Part shown: positions 34,701-45,492 of the stretch, in pieces | Layout: each line of letters begins with the position of its first letter | Position numbering within the stretch: position 1 is the stretch's first letter | Source: Phoma sp. XZ068 | Lineage: Eukaryota > Ascomycota > Dothideomycetes > Pleosporales > Didymellaceae | Assembly: GCA_004835665.1 (NCBI GenBank) | Contig: RBKR01000002.1 | Span: 1,612,001 to 1,676,000, forward strand | Length of the DNA: 64,000 bases | Direction: 5' to 3' | Position numbers and translations under genes: made by a program | The notes under the pieces: model-generated | Database searches by the model: none | What the model was told of the DNA's origin: nothing | What the model saw: the letters and a program-made list of their open reading frames with translations, nothing else

Positions 34701-35713
34701 CAGCCATACACCAACCAACGTCAGCATCGCTCGAGTGACGTGTGATGCAAGGAACAAGAGTCATGCAAGGACCCTTCATCGTGGCTCAGTCGGCTAGAGG
34801 GTGATTGCAGGATCTGACGCGAGTAATTTCTCCGCGACAGGATGATTTGGCGGGGTGGAGATGCCGCAAGGCGCATGAACACCCACAAGTCATCAAGCTT
34901 GGCAAGCAAGTATCCAGATTTAGCAGCGGCACCCAGAGGCAGGCGCAAACAGGGCGAGAACAGGACAGGAACCGAACTGCAGCGGTTGAAGCGGACATGA
35001 TTGCGTTCGGCGAAGTGTTCGCCGGGTCCAGGGCGCATTCGTTCTGCTAGCCCAGAAGCGTCGATATGCAGGGTCTAGTTAGGGCGCTTTGAGTAGCGAT
35101 TCCATCATGGGGACCAAGGCGGCGTTGAAAGGCGCGTCGAGCGGTTTCCCAGGAGTTCCGGGCATCTCCTGAATATTCTCACGGTGAACTCCACACAAGT
35201 GGGCTCTGTCTCGGTACTTTAAGTTGTCTTGTTCGCATTGCTTGCAGGGTAGCTCTGTTGAGCGGTCCGCCTGACTTAGCTAGTAGTCGCGGCCCAGCGC
35301 GCTGCCCCAGACAAATCGATAGCGCCGCCCTGGCAGGCACAGCCGTTTGAACGGCCCCTCCAAGTCGCAGTGCAGCATCAGCGTGCGCTTGGCTGCGCTC
35401 CCCGTTTACGTTTCCGACGTCGCCAGCAGCAGCCGCGCCTGTCCTCGCACGCCGTCTGTCCGTTGTGTGTTTGCAAGACGGCCGCTGTCAAACAGAAAGG
35501 CAGCTAGGAGCCATCCGCCTGCAGCCAACAGCCAATAGTTGTGCTCGACCTTCACTTTCGGCGGCTGAAACAAGAGCAAGGAGCAACCTGCGTCCCTAAC
35601 CACCACAGACTAGCCCCTGCTCTGCTCGCCAACGCCATCTCCACCTCCGGACACTGAAGTCCTTCAGCCTGACCGCCTGAAAGCCGGACTATGCCTTCTC
35701 GCCGCTCGCCGCC
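31761..35713. other. Gene-poor 4-kb stretch
   Basis: No gene can be supported in this 3.95-kb interval. Frames such as 32584-32895, 33691-34014 and 34092-34388 (+) are short, lack domains and do not splice into anything recognisable. Parts around 33.4-33.7 kb are AT-rich. A tRNA A-box-like string (gtggctcagtcgg) at about 34781 has no matching B-box. The last ~600 bp are GC-rich and are probably promoter and 5' UTR of the next gene. Confidence 0.4.
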
Positions 35714-36970
35714 ATGACAGCCGCACACTTTTCGTCCTCGCCAGCAGCGCAGGGCGACTCGCAGCACGACGAACTCCTCCGGCGCCTAGACGCCATAGCA
35801 CTGCGCTCGACTCCCTCGCAGACCCCTTCACACCGACCCTCCAGCAAGCCCACGTCTCCACCCAACGAGGACGAGGACGAGCAGGACGTGTCCCTCTCGA
35901 CTCCTTCCAGGCTTCCTCCTTACCGACCGGCTAAGCAGACAGGCTCTCCCCTTGAAGACAGCGAAAGCACGGTGGAAGCCAACATACTCGCCCGCCAGCT
36001 GAGCAACACCTCAGACGACAGCATGTCGTCACGGCGGCCCTCTACGCCTCGCTCGCAGACCGACCCTGCGCCTGGAACCACGTCTACATATCACCACACG
36101 CAGCCACGCAACCGGTCGCCCTATGCACGCTCCCACCTACGCTCTCATAGTGGCCACAGCGCACTTGCTCCTCCCATGACCCGAGCGCACTCTCTGCCTA
36201 TTGTCATGCAGCCCATTGGAGCTCTTCAGCAGAACAGCGGACGCCTCACTCTCTCGCCCTCGCCCATGCCACTCGATCGACCCTCGTCTCCCCTGCGCTC
36301 CCCCAAACCACGAAGCCCACGTACAGTTGAGCCTCGCCTATCAGCATCGAGTATGCAAGAACGATACGGCTCTGGAATACGCCCAGCATCTGTGGGATCA
36401 TTCGAAGGATCACCCAGCGTCTGCGACATTGCAGAAGATGCAGAACTTGAGCTCACACCTCGAGCCAGCAGCAGCATGTCCGGCCTGTACAGCAGCGCTA
36501 GCTCCCTTTCTAGACGGAGGCGCCCAGCATCGCCCCTGTACCACGTCGCCATACCCTTTGGTGCTCCACCCACCAGCACCCCCTCTGTCAGTACACCGAC
36601 ATCTGCAGCATCCTCGCCCATGCTAGCGCCTTCCAAATTCAACGAGCACTACCCGTCCTCCTTTGCTTCTTCATCAGTCCCTTCCACACCAACCTCAATG
36701 AGATCCCGCAGCCCCTCCATCTCGTCACTCGAAACAATAGAAGACAGCCCTGATGCAGAGGATATGGCCCTCGAAGCAGAACGTATTGCCCAGTTGAAGG
36801 CAGCCGCTGATCGCGAAGACGGTGGAGAGCGTCGAAGGTCCAGTCTGGATGTGCCCGAAGGCCGTGGCCGCAGCTTCAACTTTGGCAAGCGGGACTCCAG
36901 GAAGCGCTGGAGTGTCTGTGGAGGCGAACGACGCGTGGACCTCTCGCTCGGCACGGTCTGGGAAGACTGA
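35714..36970 (+). CDS. Basic proline/serine-rich protein
   Basis: 418 aa, intronless, with ATG in good context (cgccgccATG). Almost the whole protein is low-complexity Ser/Pro/Arg/Thr with many SP/TP sites. It has a short helical piece near the end (EDMALEAERIAQLKAAADRE) and a distinctive C-terminus (RKRWSVCGGERRVDLSLGTV). It probably belongs to the group of fungal proteins annotated as basic proline-rich. Likely disordered and phosphorylated; function unknown. Confidence 0.75.
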   Translation: MTAAHFSSSPAAQGDSQHDELLRRLDAIALRSTPSQTPSHRPSSKPTSPPNEDEDEQDVSLSTPSRLPPYRPAKQTGSPLEDSESTVEANILARQLSNTSDDSMSSRRPSTPRSQTDPAPGTTSTYHHTQPRNRSPYARSHLRSHSGHSALAPPMTRAHSLPIVMQPIGALQQNSGRLTLSPSPMPLDRPSSPLRSPKPRSPRTVEPRLSASSMQERYGSGIRPASVGSFEGSPSVCDIAEDAELELTPRASSSMSGLYSSASSLSRRRRPASPLYHVAIPFGAPPTSTPSVSTPTSAASSPMLAPSKFNEHYPSSFASSSVPSTPTSMRSRSPSISSLETIEDSPDAEDMALEAERIAQLKAAADREDGGERRRSSLDVPEGRGRSFNFGKRDSRKRWSVCGGERRVDLSLGTVWED

Positions 36971-37666
36971 GCATCGCAGGCGAAGAAGTGAAGATGTTCA
37001 CGTGGCTTCGAGCTGCTTATTGTTCGCATATTTGGATGTTTGGGGATCATAGCATACTTGGCGTTCTGGTCTTTTCAGCTCGGTGTTTTTTGCGTTTGCT
37101 TACCCTGGGTGGTTCTGAGTCTCTCATTTTGTCCACAGCAAACCTCACCGCAAGTCGAATCACTCCTGCGAATGACTCACGGACTCTTTGCACGTATATG
37201 GCACGATACTTTTACGACAGCTTACGTCGCCCCCAGCATGATACCCTCCTCGCTATGGAGCTCTGGATTTGTATAGCAAGTACCAAATAGGCTGGGTTTC
37301 GGTTCATGTCCGCCTCGTCAATATCAAATATTTGGCAAAGTTCGCCGCTTCTTACTCAGTTGGCGTGATTCGTGCATGACTCTTTCTCGTTTTTGGCGAG
37401 GGAGTTGTAGCCAGATGTGGTAACCGCAGCAGTTGACCAATGACCGATGAGGATGGCGCGTACCCTGACATCACATCCTGGAGGCTCCATCCAAAGCTTC
37501 GTGGTGGGGTCAAACCAGTGCCCCTCGACAACATCTTCGCCCAACAGAAAATCTAACGTAAGGTCAAGGCATTGGTATAAGAAGTCAATCGCACCTTGCC
37601 ACTACCTGACATCAATTGCTAACCTTTTCCTTTCCTCCCTCGCCCTGAATCATCCAAGACTTCAAC
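36971..37666. other. Intergenic region, no gene seen
   Basis: About 700 bp between two plus-strand genes, containing a 3' UTR and the promoter of the oxidoreductase. The short frames have no features. Confidence 0.4.
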
Positions 37667-38671
37667 ATGGCACCCATCAATTTCGGCATCATCGGCACAA
37701 GCTGGATCACCGACTCTTTCATCGAATGTGCCCAAGCTACCAACAAGTGGAACCTTGCCGCTGTCTACTCTCGCACAGAAGAGTCAGCAAAAAAGTTCGC
37801 AGCGAAGTACGAGGGTCAAAAGGTAGAGCTTTACACCGACCTGAACAAGCTCGTCAACGACTCGAATCTGTCTGCCATCTACATCGCCAGCCCGAACATC
37901 CTGCACTATGAGCAAGCCAAAACCGCTTTGCAAGCAGGCAAGAACGTCATACTGGAAAAACCGTCATGCAGTACAGTCGCAGAACTCGATGACCTGTTCA
38001 AAATTGCACGGGCGAAGGACGTTTTCCTCATCGAAGCATTCCGCCATATCCAGGAGGCCAACTTCAAAACCTTGAAGAAGTCAATCAAGAACCTTGGTCC
38101 CATCTTCGGCGCCTCAATTACATACGCGCAGTACTCTTCCCGCTACGAAAAGGTTCTCGCGGGCGAGACACCGAACATCTTCAACCTTGATATGGGCGGC
38201 GGTGCTCTAGTTGACCTCGGTGTATACTGCGTCTCTGCCGCTGTTGATCTCTTTGGTGCGCCCAAAGACGCAAAGTACTGGCCGAACATCATTGCCACAG
38301 GCGCAGACGGTGGCGGCCGCATCGTGCTTGACTACGGCAACTTCGTTGTGCACCTGTGCCACAGCAAGACCTACAACAGCGATGCTCCCTCAGAAGTATA
38401 TGGCGAGAAGGGCACACTTATCGTCCCCACAATAACAGATATCGAGACAGTCACACTTTGGGACCCGAAGACAAAGACGAGGGAGCAGCTTGCTGGCCCG
38501 GAGACAAGAGTCAAGCTCAATCTGCAAGAAGAGGCTGAAGAGTTTGCTCGCGTCATCAATAGTAGGGATCGTGAAGCTGAAAAGCACTACGAGACACTGT
38601 CAAGGGATATCCTGAGGATACTGGAGAAGGTCAGGAAGGACAATGGCTTGCTGTACCCTGGCGACAAATAG
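37667..38671 (+). CDS. Gfo/Idh/MocA family NAD(P)-dependent oxidoreductase
   Basis: 334 aa, intronless, complete. The N-terminal Rossmann fold starts INFGIIGTSWITDSFIE. AIYIASPNILHYEQAKTAL is followed by the family EKP motif (NVILEKPSCS, ~residues 95-104), whose Lys is catalytic. The C-terminal alpha/beta domain has DMGGGALVDLGVYCVSAA, the usual substrate-site region. The family reduces or oxidises sugars, inositols or dihydrodiols; the substrate cannot be told from sequence. There is no signal peptide, so it is probably cytosolic. Confidence 0.93.
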   Translation: MAPINFGIIGTSWITDSFIECAQATNKWNLAAVYSRTEESAKKFAAKYEGQKVELYTDLNKLVNDSNLSAIYIASPNILHYEQAKTALQAGKNVILEKPSCSTVAELDDLFKIARAKDVFLIEAFRHIQEANFKTLKKSIKNLGPIFGASITYAQYSSRYEKVLAGETPNIFNLDMGGGALVDLGVYCVSAAVDLFGAPKDAKYWPNIIATGADGGGRIVLDYGNFVVHLCHSKTYNSDAPSEVYGEKGTLIVPTITDIETVTLWDPKTKTREQLAGPETRVKLNLQEEAEEFARVINSRDREAEKHYETLSRDILRILEKVRKDNGLLYPGDK

Positions 38672-40769
38672 GAGGAGATTGAATCGTAACAACGGCTCGA
38701 TTGTTCGACGCGTCAGTTACGGTCTAGCTTTCAAATGGACTGATTTCACGTAAAATACCAAATTCAAGTTACCATAACCAGGTACCACACCGATGCCAGA
38801 CGGCTTGTTAACTACGTATAAAGACTTTGGACCTCAACGACAGTGGTTGAAAGAGTCACTGATCGTCGGAGGACCTATTGCAGCCCTACACTACACTACC
38901 GCAATCTTCTCGACATCCAAATGCTTGAGGTCGAGAAACGGATTTCAGCATCAATGTAAGAGTTGGAATCATGAAATTGTAGTTGTATATAGAAGCTAAC
39001 GGCGATTACTTCCTAGGTGCTCTTTGAGATCGAATATTGACCCATGCTGCTCTGTGATCATCATTTGTCGTATCGAGATAGGCGGTATGCTCTCAGAACC
39101 ACATAAGGCAATTGCAGGCTTATGTCAACTACTCCAACAGCAAAATCATAAGGCTTCGGTCCGCCACGGTCACTTGCTGCCTTTACCGAATTCTCTTGTT
39201 GAATCCCTTCAGAGGTCGTCACTAAGAGACTTTCGATAATGTCGTGCTACAGACTATTTGCGCGTGAACGTGATCGCGCGATCGATCTGCAGTGTCATAC
39301 CTTTTCCTACGGTGGTGGCTGCACTATGGCTCCTGGAGTATACCCATCATTCGTCTCAGTATCTCCGTTGAAGTCGCTTAATATCACCCTCCGCAAAGTC
39401 CTTCTCCATCATCAGTGTAACATCCCTCAAGCTTGCGAACCTGGTCTCGCGGGCCTGGTCTTGCGCCCTCTCAGAGTCCCGTGTAACCTCGGCGCCACCC
39501 GATCGACACATGGGCTGCATAAGCATTGCTGTTCTCACTTCCAGAAGAATCAGATGACGAATGCGGACGGTGGCAAGTAGGAACGTGGAGCCTCGTGCGG
39601 ACCTGCGCAAGTCCGCGCATTGTCGGATGTTGAACTGCTGCCGTATGTATGTCATCTGCATCGAGCACTACGTTGATGGTCTGCATAGTGCTGTGCGACT
39701 ATCGATTGAATCTCAAAGGAAACAACACTACCGAGCTGCTTGCCAATCTAATGATTAAAATGACCCATGGTAGGCATCAGGGTCTGGATGTTAGCGATTT
39801 CCCAAAGCAGCCTCGAAGCCCATTATTTCCTTGGTTCCCGAGTGGAGGGAGAGCGGTTCTACAATTACAAGGGCTACGCATCGGCAATAGCGAGAGGCGT
39901 CACAGTTCCGATTGCTAGTAAGATTTAAATGTCCTCTCTGTGTCAGGCTGTGAGGCGTGTCGAAGGGCAGTTCGAGGCGCATCGAAGGGCAGCTCGAGGC
40001 GCGCCGCAAAGCGGTGTGGGTGTCTGGTGGTTAGGCCTGTGTCACTGACCCAAACTTACACAGATACACCAGCAGCAAAGGTGAAAGCACTACAGCGCCA
40101 CAGCAGAAGAAAGACTACCATGAGTGAGGTCGCTGGATTATGCAGCGATTCCAAAATCTGTCCCTTCCTTATGCAGGAGTATCTGTTCGCGCATACAGCC
40201 CAGGAGTGAGGTTCAAAAGCTAGTGTACGTTAGCCCGTCACAAGTGTTCGCGAAAGGTGGGCCAATCATTCCCTATGCGCGATCCTTCTCCCAGACAATC
40301 GCCACTGCTCAAGAAAAGTCACCACAATAGATTTTGCATTGTGCTGAAGGACCAGATAGCAATGCTGGGCAGAGGAACTCGCGTAATCGGTGCATTTCAC
40401 CGCACGAATGGATATCCTAAGGCGCACCATGGTCGCCACCTTTTCTACCAACATGTCTGAATTCGTGTCAACCTGACTTGCCTTACGAAAACCGAATCGG
40501 CCAGCTTTTTCCACATATCCACAATTCAGCCAATCCACCGGGCATTGACGCTGCGAGACAAAGAGGTCTGAGTATAGGAAGCCATGTGTGAGTCTGACCT
40601 TCGGTCGTACGAACGCGCGCGGCTGTTTACACTCATGACTTGAGGCTTGAATGTCTGTCACACATTGTCATGTCTCTTGCTGACCTCGACTACTTATACT
40701 CCTGACCGCCAGCTGTTTATTCTCCATATCAGCCAATTTACAAATTTCTTTCGATTTTCCAAAGCAAAG
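38672..40769. other. Intergenic stretch with a 22-bp tandem duplication
   Basis: 2.1 kb without a supportable gene. The minus-strand frame 39356-39661 has a helical-looking end but no domain or splice partner. A small tandem repeat sits at 39960-40003. The right end is promoter for the DUF1996-WSC gene. Confidence 0.4.
39960..40003. repeat. 22-bp unit, two tandem copies
   Basis: Positions 39960-39981 and 39982-40003 are adjacent 22-bp copies (starting tcgaagggcag) that differ at two positions. It is a simple tandem duplication in non-coding DNA. Confidence 0.8.
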
Positions 40770-42319
40770 ATGCATGTCACCTATCTTTCTCTACTCGCAT
40801 CCCTTTTCGGCTCATCAGAGGCGTTCTTTCGTATGTCATGTCCAGGTCGACTGGTTCGAGAGCGTCTTGATCCCATTATCACACCAGGTGTCGCCAGTCA
40901 CGTACATACAATCTCAGGTGGATCTGCCTTTGCACCTACAATGACCTACGCAGAAATGCGAGCATCGAATTGTTCATCGTGTACTATCAAGGTGCGTATC
41001 TTCACTCAGACTTGCACTTAACTGTCATTTACACCCTCTAGGAGGATATGTCGAATTACTGGACGCCGCAACTGTATGTCAAGTTCAAGAACAATACATT
41101 CATGCCCGTCCCGCAGATTGGGGACCCGGACGATGTCAGCGGTGGACAGGTAGTGTACTACCTCCAACGACGTGGTGATGACCCCAACGAGAAATTACAC
41201 GCCTTCCCACCAGGCTTCCGTATGATTGCCGGCGACACATTCGCGCGCAGCTTCAGTGACACCTTGGCCGCAAAAGCCATCTCCTTCAACTGCCTCGGCG
41301 GCCCTAACCTCCCTGAGACAAACAAGATGCCAGACTTCAATTGCCCCGGTGGACTGCGCGCACAGGTTTTCTTCCCGGCATGCTGGAATGGTAATGACCT
41401 CGACTCTCCCGACCACAGGTCGCATATGTCTTACCCCGTCGGCCAGGAGTACAACACGGGCGGGTGTCCGCCCGACTTCCCCGTGCACATGGTCTCCATT
41501 TTCTACGAAGTGCTATACGACACAGGCCCGTTCCTAGACCAGTGGGACGGCAACCAGCACCCCTTCGTCTTCTCCAATGGCGATGCCACAGGCTACGGCT
41601 ACCACGGCGATTTCTTGAACGGCTGGGACGTTCCGACGCTGCAAAGCGCGATTGACGTATGCACCGACGACTCCGGTCTAGTCGAGCGCTGCCCAGCAGT
41701 TACACAATTCAGTTACGAAGAATGCCAGTCATGTCGCCTACCCGAAGACGTCGACGAAGTCATCGACGGCCATCTCGACAAGCTACCCGGCTGCAACCCC
41801 GTCACGTACGGCCCTGATCGCGTAGTCCCACAACCGTGCAACGACGGCGTTACCCTCGGCACCAGAAAACTAAACTACATCGACGTCACGGGGACAAAGC
41901 AGTGGGAGTACATCGGCTGCGGACGCGATAACATCGGGGACCGCGCATTCACCGGCGCGTACTTCTCGGGGCAAGACACCACCGTCGAATCCTGCATTGA
42001 CTTTTGCTCTGCCGGCGGCTTCTCGTACGCCGGGCTCGAGTACAAAGGGGAGTGTTTCTGCGCGAACGAGCTGAATGCCAAGTATGCGCCCAAAGACGGG
42101 ATTATGGGCGCCTGCGTGATGAAGTGTACGGGTAACCCTGACCAAACGTGCGGTGGATGGGCGGCGATGAGCGTGTATCATGCTTGTCCGGCTGGAGGGC
42201 CTTGCCAGAACAATGAGGAGTTTGGTAAGGCGCCGGTGGTGCAGCAGAAGAGGGCTCTCGGGATTGAGGCACCGAAGCTGAAAGGTAGAGTGCATGCTAG
42301 GGAGATCTTGGGGGCCTGA
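40770..42319 (+). CDS. Secreted DUF1996 plus WSC domain protein
   Basis: 499 aa from exons 40770-40991 and 41042-42319; the 50-nt intron is 40992-41041. A signal peptide (MHVTYLSLLASLFGSSEAF) precedes the DUF1996 domain (~residues 20-275), which has FRMSCPGRLVRERLDPIITP, HVHTISGGSAF, YWTPQLYVKF and FFPACWNGNDLDSPDHRSHM. A WSC domain follows (~362-455), with YIGCGRDN, CIDFCSAGGFSYAGLEYKG, ECFCANEL and CTGNPDQTCGGW; WSC modules bind wall glycans. Fungal DUF1996-WSC proteins are extracellular and often wall-associated; no enzymatic role is proven. The C-tail has a KR site followed by a basic end, and there is no GPI signal. Confidence 0.92.
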
Positions 42320-42933
42320 GAGACCAGAATGACGATCCGCTTTTTGATAGTATTTGTTCGAATGACCGGTTGACGCTCTAGCATTGTGTTGCGTATTTTG
42401 TAGATGCTGGCTCTGTACTTCGTAATCATATCGATCATTTGCAATGCAGTTTGCACACTAGTCCGTGGAGTAAATGCGAACATGTTGATATGGAGCCGTG
42501 TCCTTCGATTATGTGCATGCGCAACGGAAGACCAACATCTTGACTGTAGTAGTTTGAGTTCCGTCAGTTCCAAGCTAGGCACCACGCATTGATACAGCAC
42601 GAGCCGTTGAGAAAGCAATGCATTCATTTCTAAGCGCAAATGAGATTGAAAGAGACCCTAGAATACACGCCGTCAAATGGATCGCGTTTGCCGTCCCTCG
42701 ACTCCATTATCTACTCTTCCCCATAACTCTCCTCGTCGCTCAATTTCCCGGGTGTGGCTAGACACCGCTAAGAAGATACACAAAAGGTAGACGTACAACA
42801 TGCCGCGCATGCTTTTCATAAGCGCCATGCAAGATGTGATTGTGTCGTATACGTGTTGAGCCAAAGTGGTGCCAATGTTCGTTCGATGCAGGCGCGTTGT
42901 CGTTGGCTACTACCGTGGTTCGAACGGTAGCAT
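42320..42933. other. Convergent intergenic region
   Basis: 614 bp between the 3' ends of the DUF1996-WSC gene and the V-ATPase c gene. A short hairpin CTACCG-TGGTTCGAA-CGGTAG near 42909-42930 lies just past the V-ATPase stop codon and may sit in its 3' UTR. I see no gene. Confidence 0.4.
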
Positions 42934-43838
42934 TTACGCGCACTTGCCCTCAGCACCCTTGGAGTTCATGAGTAGGGCAACAATGAGACCGTAAAGACCT
43001 GACTTTGATTAGCGTGCGCTTCTTCGTCCATGAATGAAGAGAACGTACCCAAGACTTCGGCGAAAATGAGAATCAGAATCATTCCGACGAACAACCTGGG
43101 CTGCTGGGCAGTTCCTCGTACACCAGCGTCACCGACGATACCAATGGCAAAACCAGCAGCCATACCCGACAGACCGACGGAGAGACCGGCACCGAGCTGG
43201 ATGAAGCTGGTGAAGAGAGAGACCTCCTGACTCAGGCCGTTGGAGATCAGGACAGAGACTACGAGACCGTAGATACCAATAATACCAGCCATGACGACGG
43301 GGATAATGTCTGCGCCATGTTAGCTAATTCGGTCGCCGCAAGGGAGCTTCCCAGAGCTCTGATAGCCCAATGAGAGGGTATGCTTGACATACTCTTGACG
43401 ATCAGGTCAGGGCGGAGGACACCCATGGCGCTGACACCGACACCAGCCTTGGCGGTACCGTAGGCGGCGCCGAAGCAGGCGAAGACGATGGCTGATGTGC
43501 AGCCCATCGCGCCGAAGAAGGGCTAAGGAGGGTCAGTATATTGTAGGCCCCGTAGAGTATTGTTGCCGGCGATGCATCGAGGCATGACGACGGTTGTGGG
43601 CCGTCGCGGTTGCTGACTGCGGAGACTAGGCGAAGGGGCGGCGGTATCGCGAACTTACAGCATACACGGGGCTAGAAGTTCGTGTTAGCTGTTGCTCTCT
43701 ATGTCACATACAGAGGACTGCTCCATTGTCACAGATACGCCTCCCGCATCGAGCTTATCACTGTAGAGGCAAGCTTGAAGTTGGCTGCGGCCTGAACAAG
43801 GAGAGCTCCAGTAGCACTCACCAAGACTCCGAAACCAT
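42934..43838 (-). CDS. VMA3: V-type proton ATPase 16-kDa proteolipid subunit c
   Basis: 161 aa. This is the rotor-ring subunit of the vacuolar H+-ATPase V0 sector in vacuolar and endosomal membranes. Five exons: 43838-43822 (17 nt), 43671-43659 (13 nt), 43522-43393, 43309-43049 and 42998-42934. The joins give MVSESCPVYAPFFGAMGCTS, a near-universal start for fungal subunit c. Four hydrophobic helices follow. The essential proton-carrying Glu lies in TM4 (ILIFAEVLGLYG, about residue 138). The end is LLMNSKGAEGKCA. Two very short 5' exons are notable. The close paralogue c' (Vma11) is possible, but sequence and length favour Vma3. Confidence 0.97.
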
Positions 43839-44247
43839 TTTGGCGGCTGTGTAATGGATCAACGGGTGGTCGAGAGGGCGAACTTGATCGTTGATGAGAT
43901 GGGCGGACGGGGTGGAGACAGCGACGGAGGCGTTGTGGTGTCGATGGCAGTGGTGACGATGTTGGCGAAGACTGCGGCCGTGGTTGGCTGGTTTGGCACT
44001 AGTCTGCATGCGAGCTAGCCGCATCACGTGGCAGCCTCACGTATGCCAAGGCGCTGCTGACTACTCGGATCCAAAATTTACGGCGCACCAATCCCCGATC
44101 TAATCGCAAAGCCAGAACTTTTTGTTCTTCACCACCTTCACCCACCAACTTCTCCCACATATCTACCGGGCGAGCAAAGCAGTGAACCTACGGGCGAGCT
44201 AAGCAGTGAACCCTACATCAACCAACACTCCACTCGAATCATCTACG
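43839..44247. promoter_or_regulatory. Divergent promoter of V-ATPase c and SNU13
   Basis: 409 bp between two divergently transcribed housekeeping genes. It contains the 24-bp tandem repeat listed at 44167-44214 near the SNU13 start. Confidence 0.5.
44167..44214. repeat. 24-bp tandem duplication upstream of SNU13
   Basis: Two adjacent 24-bp copies (44167-44190 and 44191-44214), each starting cgggcgagc and differing at an internal A/T and at the 3' end. They lie 34-81 bp before the ATG, so probably in the 5' UTR or core promoter. Confidence 0.8.
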
Positions 44248-44731
44248 ATGGCTGATACCAGCGCCGCATGGCCCCAGGCCGGTAAGCTTTTACCACACTC
44301 TCCATTCAGGTTCAGTCACTGACGTTTTCCCTTTAGACCAGGCTCTTTCTCAGGAGATCCTCGATTTGGTCCAGCAGGCTACCCACTACAGGGTAAGTCT
44401 ACTCCTTCCAAGATGTATCGCACAACGACTAACAAATTCTCAGCAACTGAAGAAGGGTGCCAACGAGGCCACCAAGACCCTCAACAGAGGTATCTCTGAG
44501 GTTATCGTCCTTGCTGCCGACACCAGCCCTCTGGCTATCCTCCTCCACTTGCCTCTTCTCTGCGAGGACAAGAACGTTCCCTACGTCTACGTTCCCTCCA
44601 AGATGGCCCTTGGCCGCGCCTGCGGTGTTGCCCGCGCCGTCATCGCCTGCTCGATCACCACCAACGAGGCCTCCGACCTCATGGGCCAGATCCGCACCCT
44701 CAAGGACAAGGTTGAGAGGCTCCAGATCTAA
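44248..44731 (+). CDS. SNU13: SNU13 / NHP2L1, L7Ae-family 15.5K snRNP-snoRNP protein
   Basis: 125 aa from exons 44248-44281, 44337-44392 and 44444-44731. It binds the kink-turn of U4 snRNA and of box C/D snoRNAs, and so works in pre-mRNA splicing and rRNA methylation in the nucleus and nucleolus. The joined protein reads MADTSAAWPQADQALSQEIL, then RQLKKGANEATKTLNRG (RNA-binding loop), EVIVLAADTSPLAILLHLP, CEDKNVPYVYVPSKMALGRA and a C-terminal VERLQI. Length and sequence match the family throughout. Confidence 0.97.
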
Positions 44732-45492
44732 GCGCATATCAGTGTGCTAGACCGTGACCGGGGACAGGATTTGCATGGTTTTGGGTATTGAATTGGCTAC
44801 GAGAACGACAATGTACCGGACACTTGGGCTGAGATACCCTGAGCACCTCTGTGCGTAGCCTGAGAATGAAGCGCTGGATATGCTCTGGCGCAGACTCTTA
44901 CCAAATCAAACGCGTATTCACCCCACACCATTCGTCAGGCATTACTGCTTCACCACTCTTTGACTACTAAAAGTGACCAGAATCAGTCTTTACATGTGAT
45001 ATGCATGATTTTGATGAAGGCACATACATGGACCTGCGCACAAACATCCGTGCCTGAAAGCTTGTCTAACAATCCCGCTGACTGCGGCTGATGTTCACCA
45101 AAGATGCTGCTTTGTCGATTTCCAACGTTCCCATTGTTTACAGGGTCGCTTACTCCTCCTTGATGCTCGTTTTGGCGCCAGGGTCAGAACCGCAGAACAC
45201 AACCTTGGGACTAAATCCCTCAATGTCGCACTCGAAAATCCAGATGTGATATAGCTACGGTAGAGAATTGAGAATCCCTTCTGCTACAGACCCTAAGCAC
45301 ACCTTCACATATTCTTGTGGAAGTTGTTTGTCATTGGAGACACCAAAGTTGTCTCAGTGGCCCAACTACTGTTTATAATAGCGCTAGTCTTCCTTCACCA
45401 TCACCACTTTATGATTTTTTAACAGCTACGTCATAGAACCACGGCCTTGAAGCAAGTCTTGACGAAGTTACGAAAAAGTAGGCCGGCGCGCC
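44732..45492. other. Intergenic region
   Basis: 3' flank of SNU13 and the decayed 5' part of the NLR locus. The N-terminal half of the HET domain expected here is not recognisable in any frame. Confidence 0.4.

Noticed and set aside
34775..34860. Possible tRNA (gtggctcagtcggctagagg resembles a D-arm/A-box)
   Set aside because: No B-box/T-loop (GGTTCGAnTCC) follows at the right distance and no acceptor or anticodon stem pairs.
39356..39661. 101-codon minus-strand frame with a helical C-terminus as a small gene
   Set aside because: No recognisable family, no start context, and no supporting splice sites.
42905..42935. B-box-like ggttcgaac suggesting a tRNA 3' end
   Set aside because: It sits in a local 6-bp hairpin without D-arm or acceptor stem, next to the V-ATPase stop codon.
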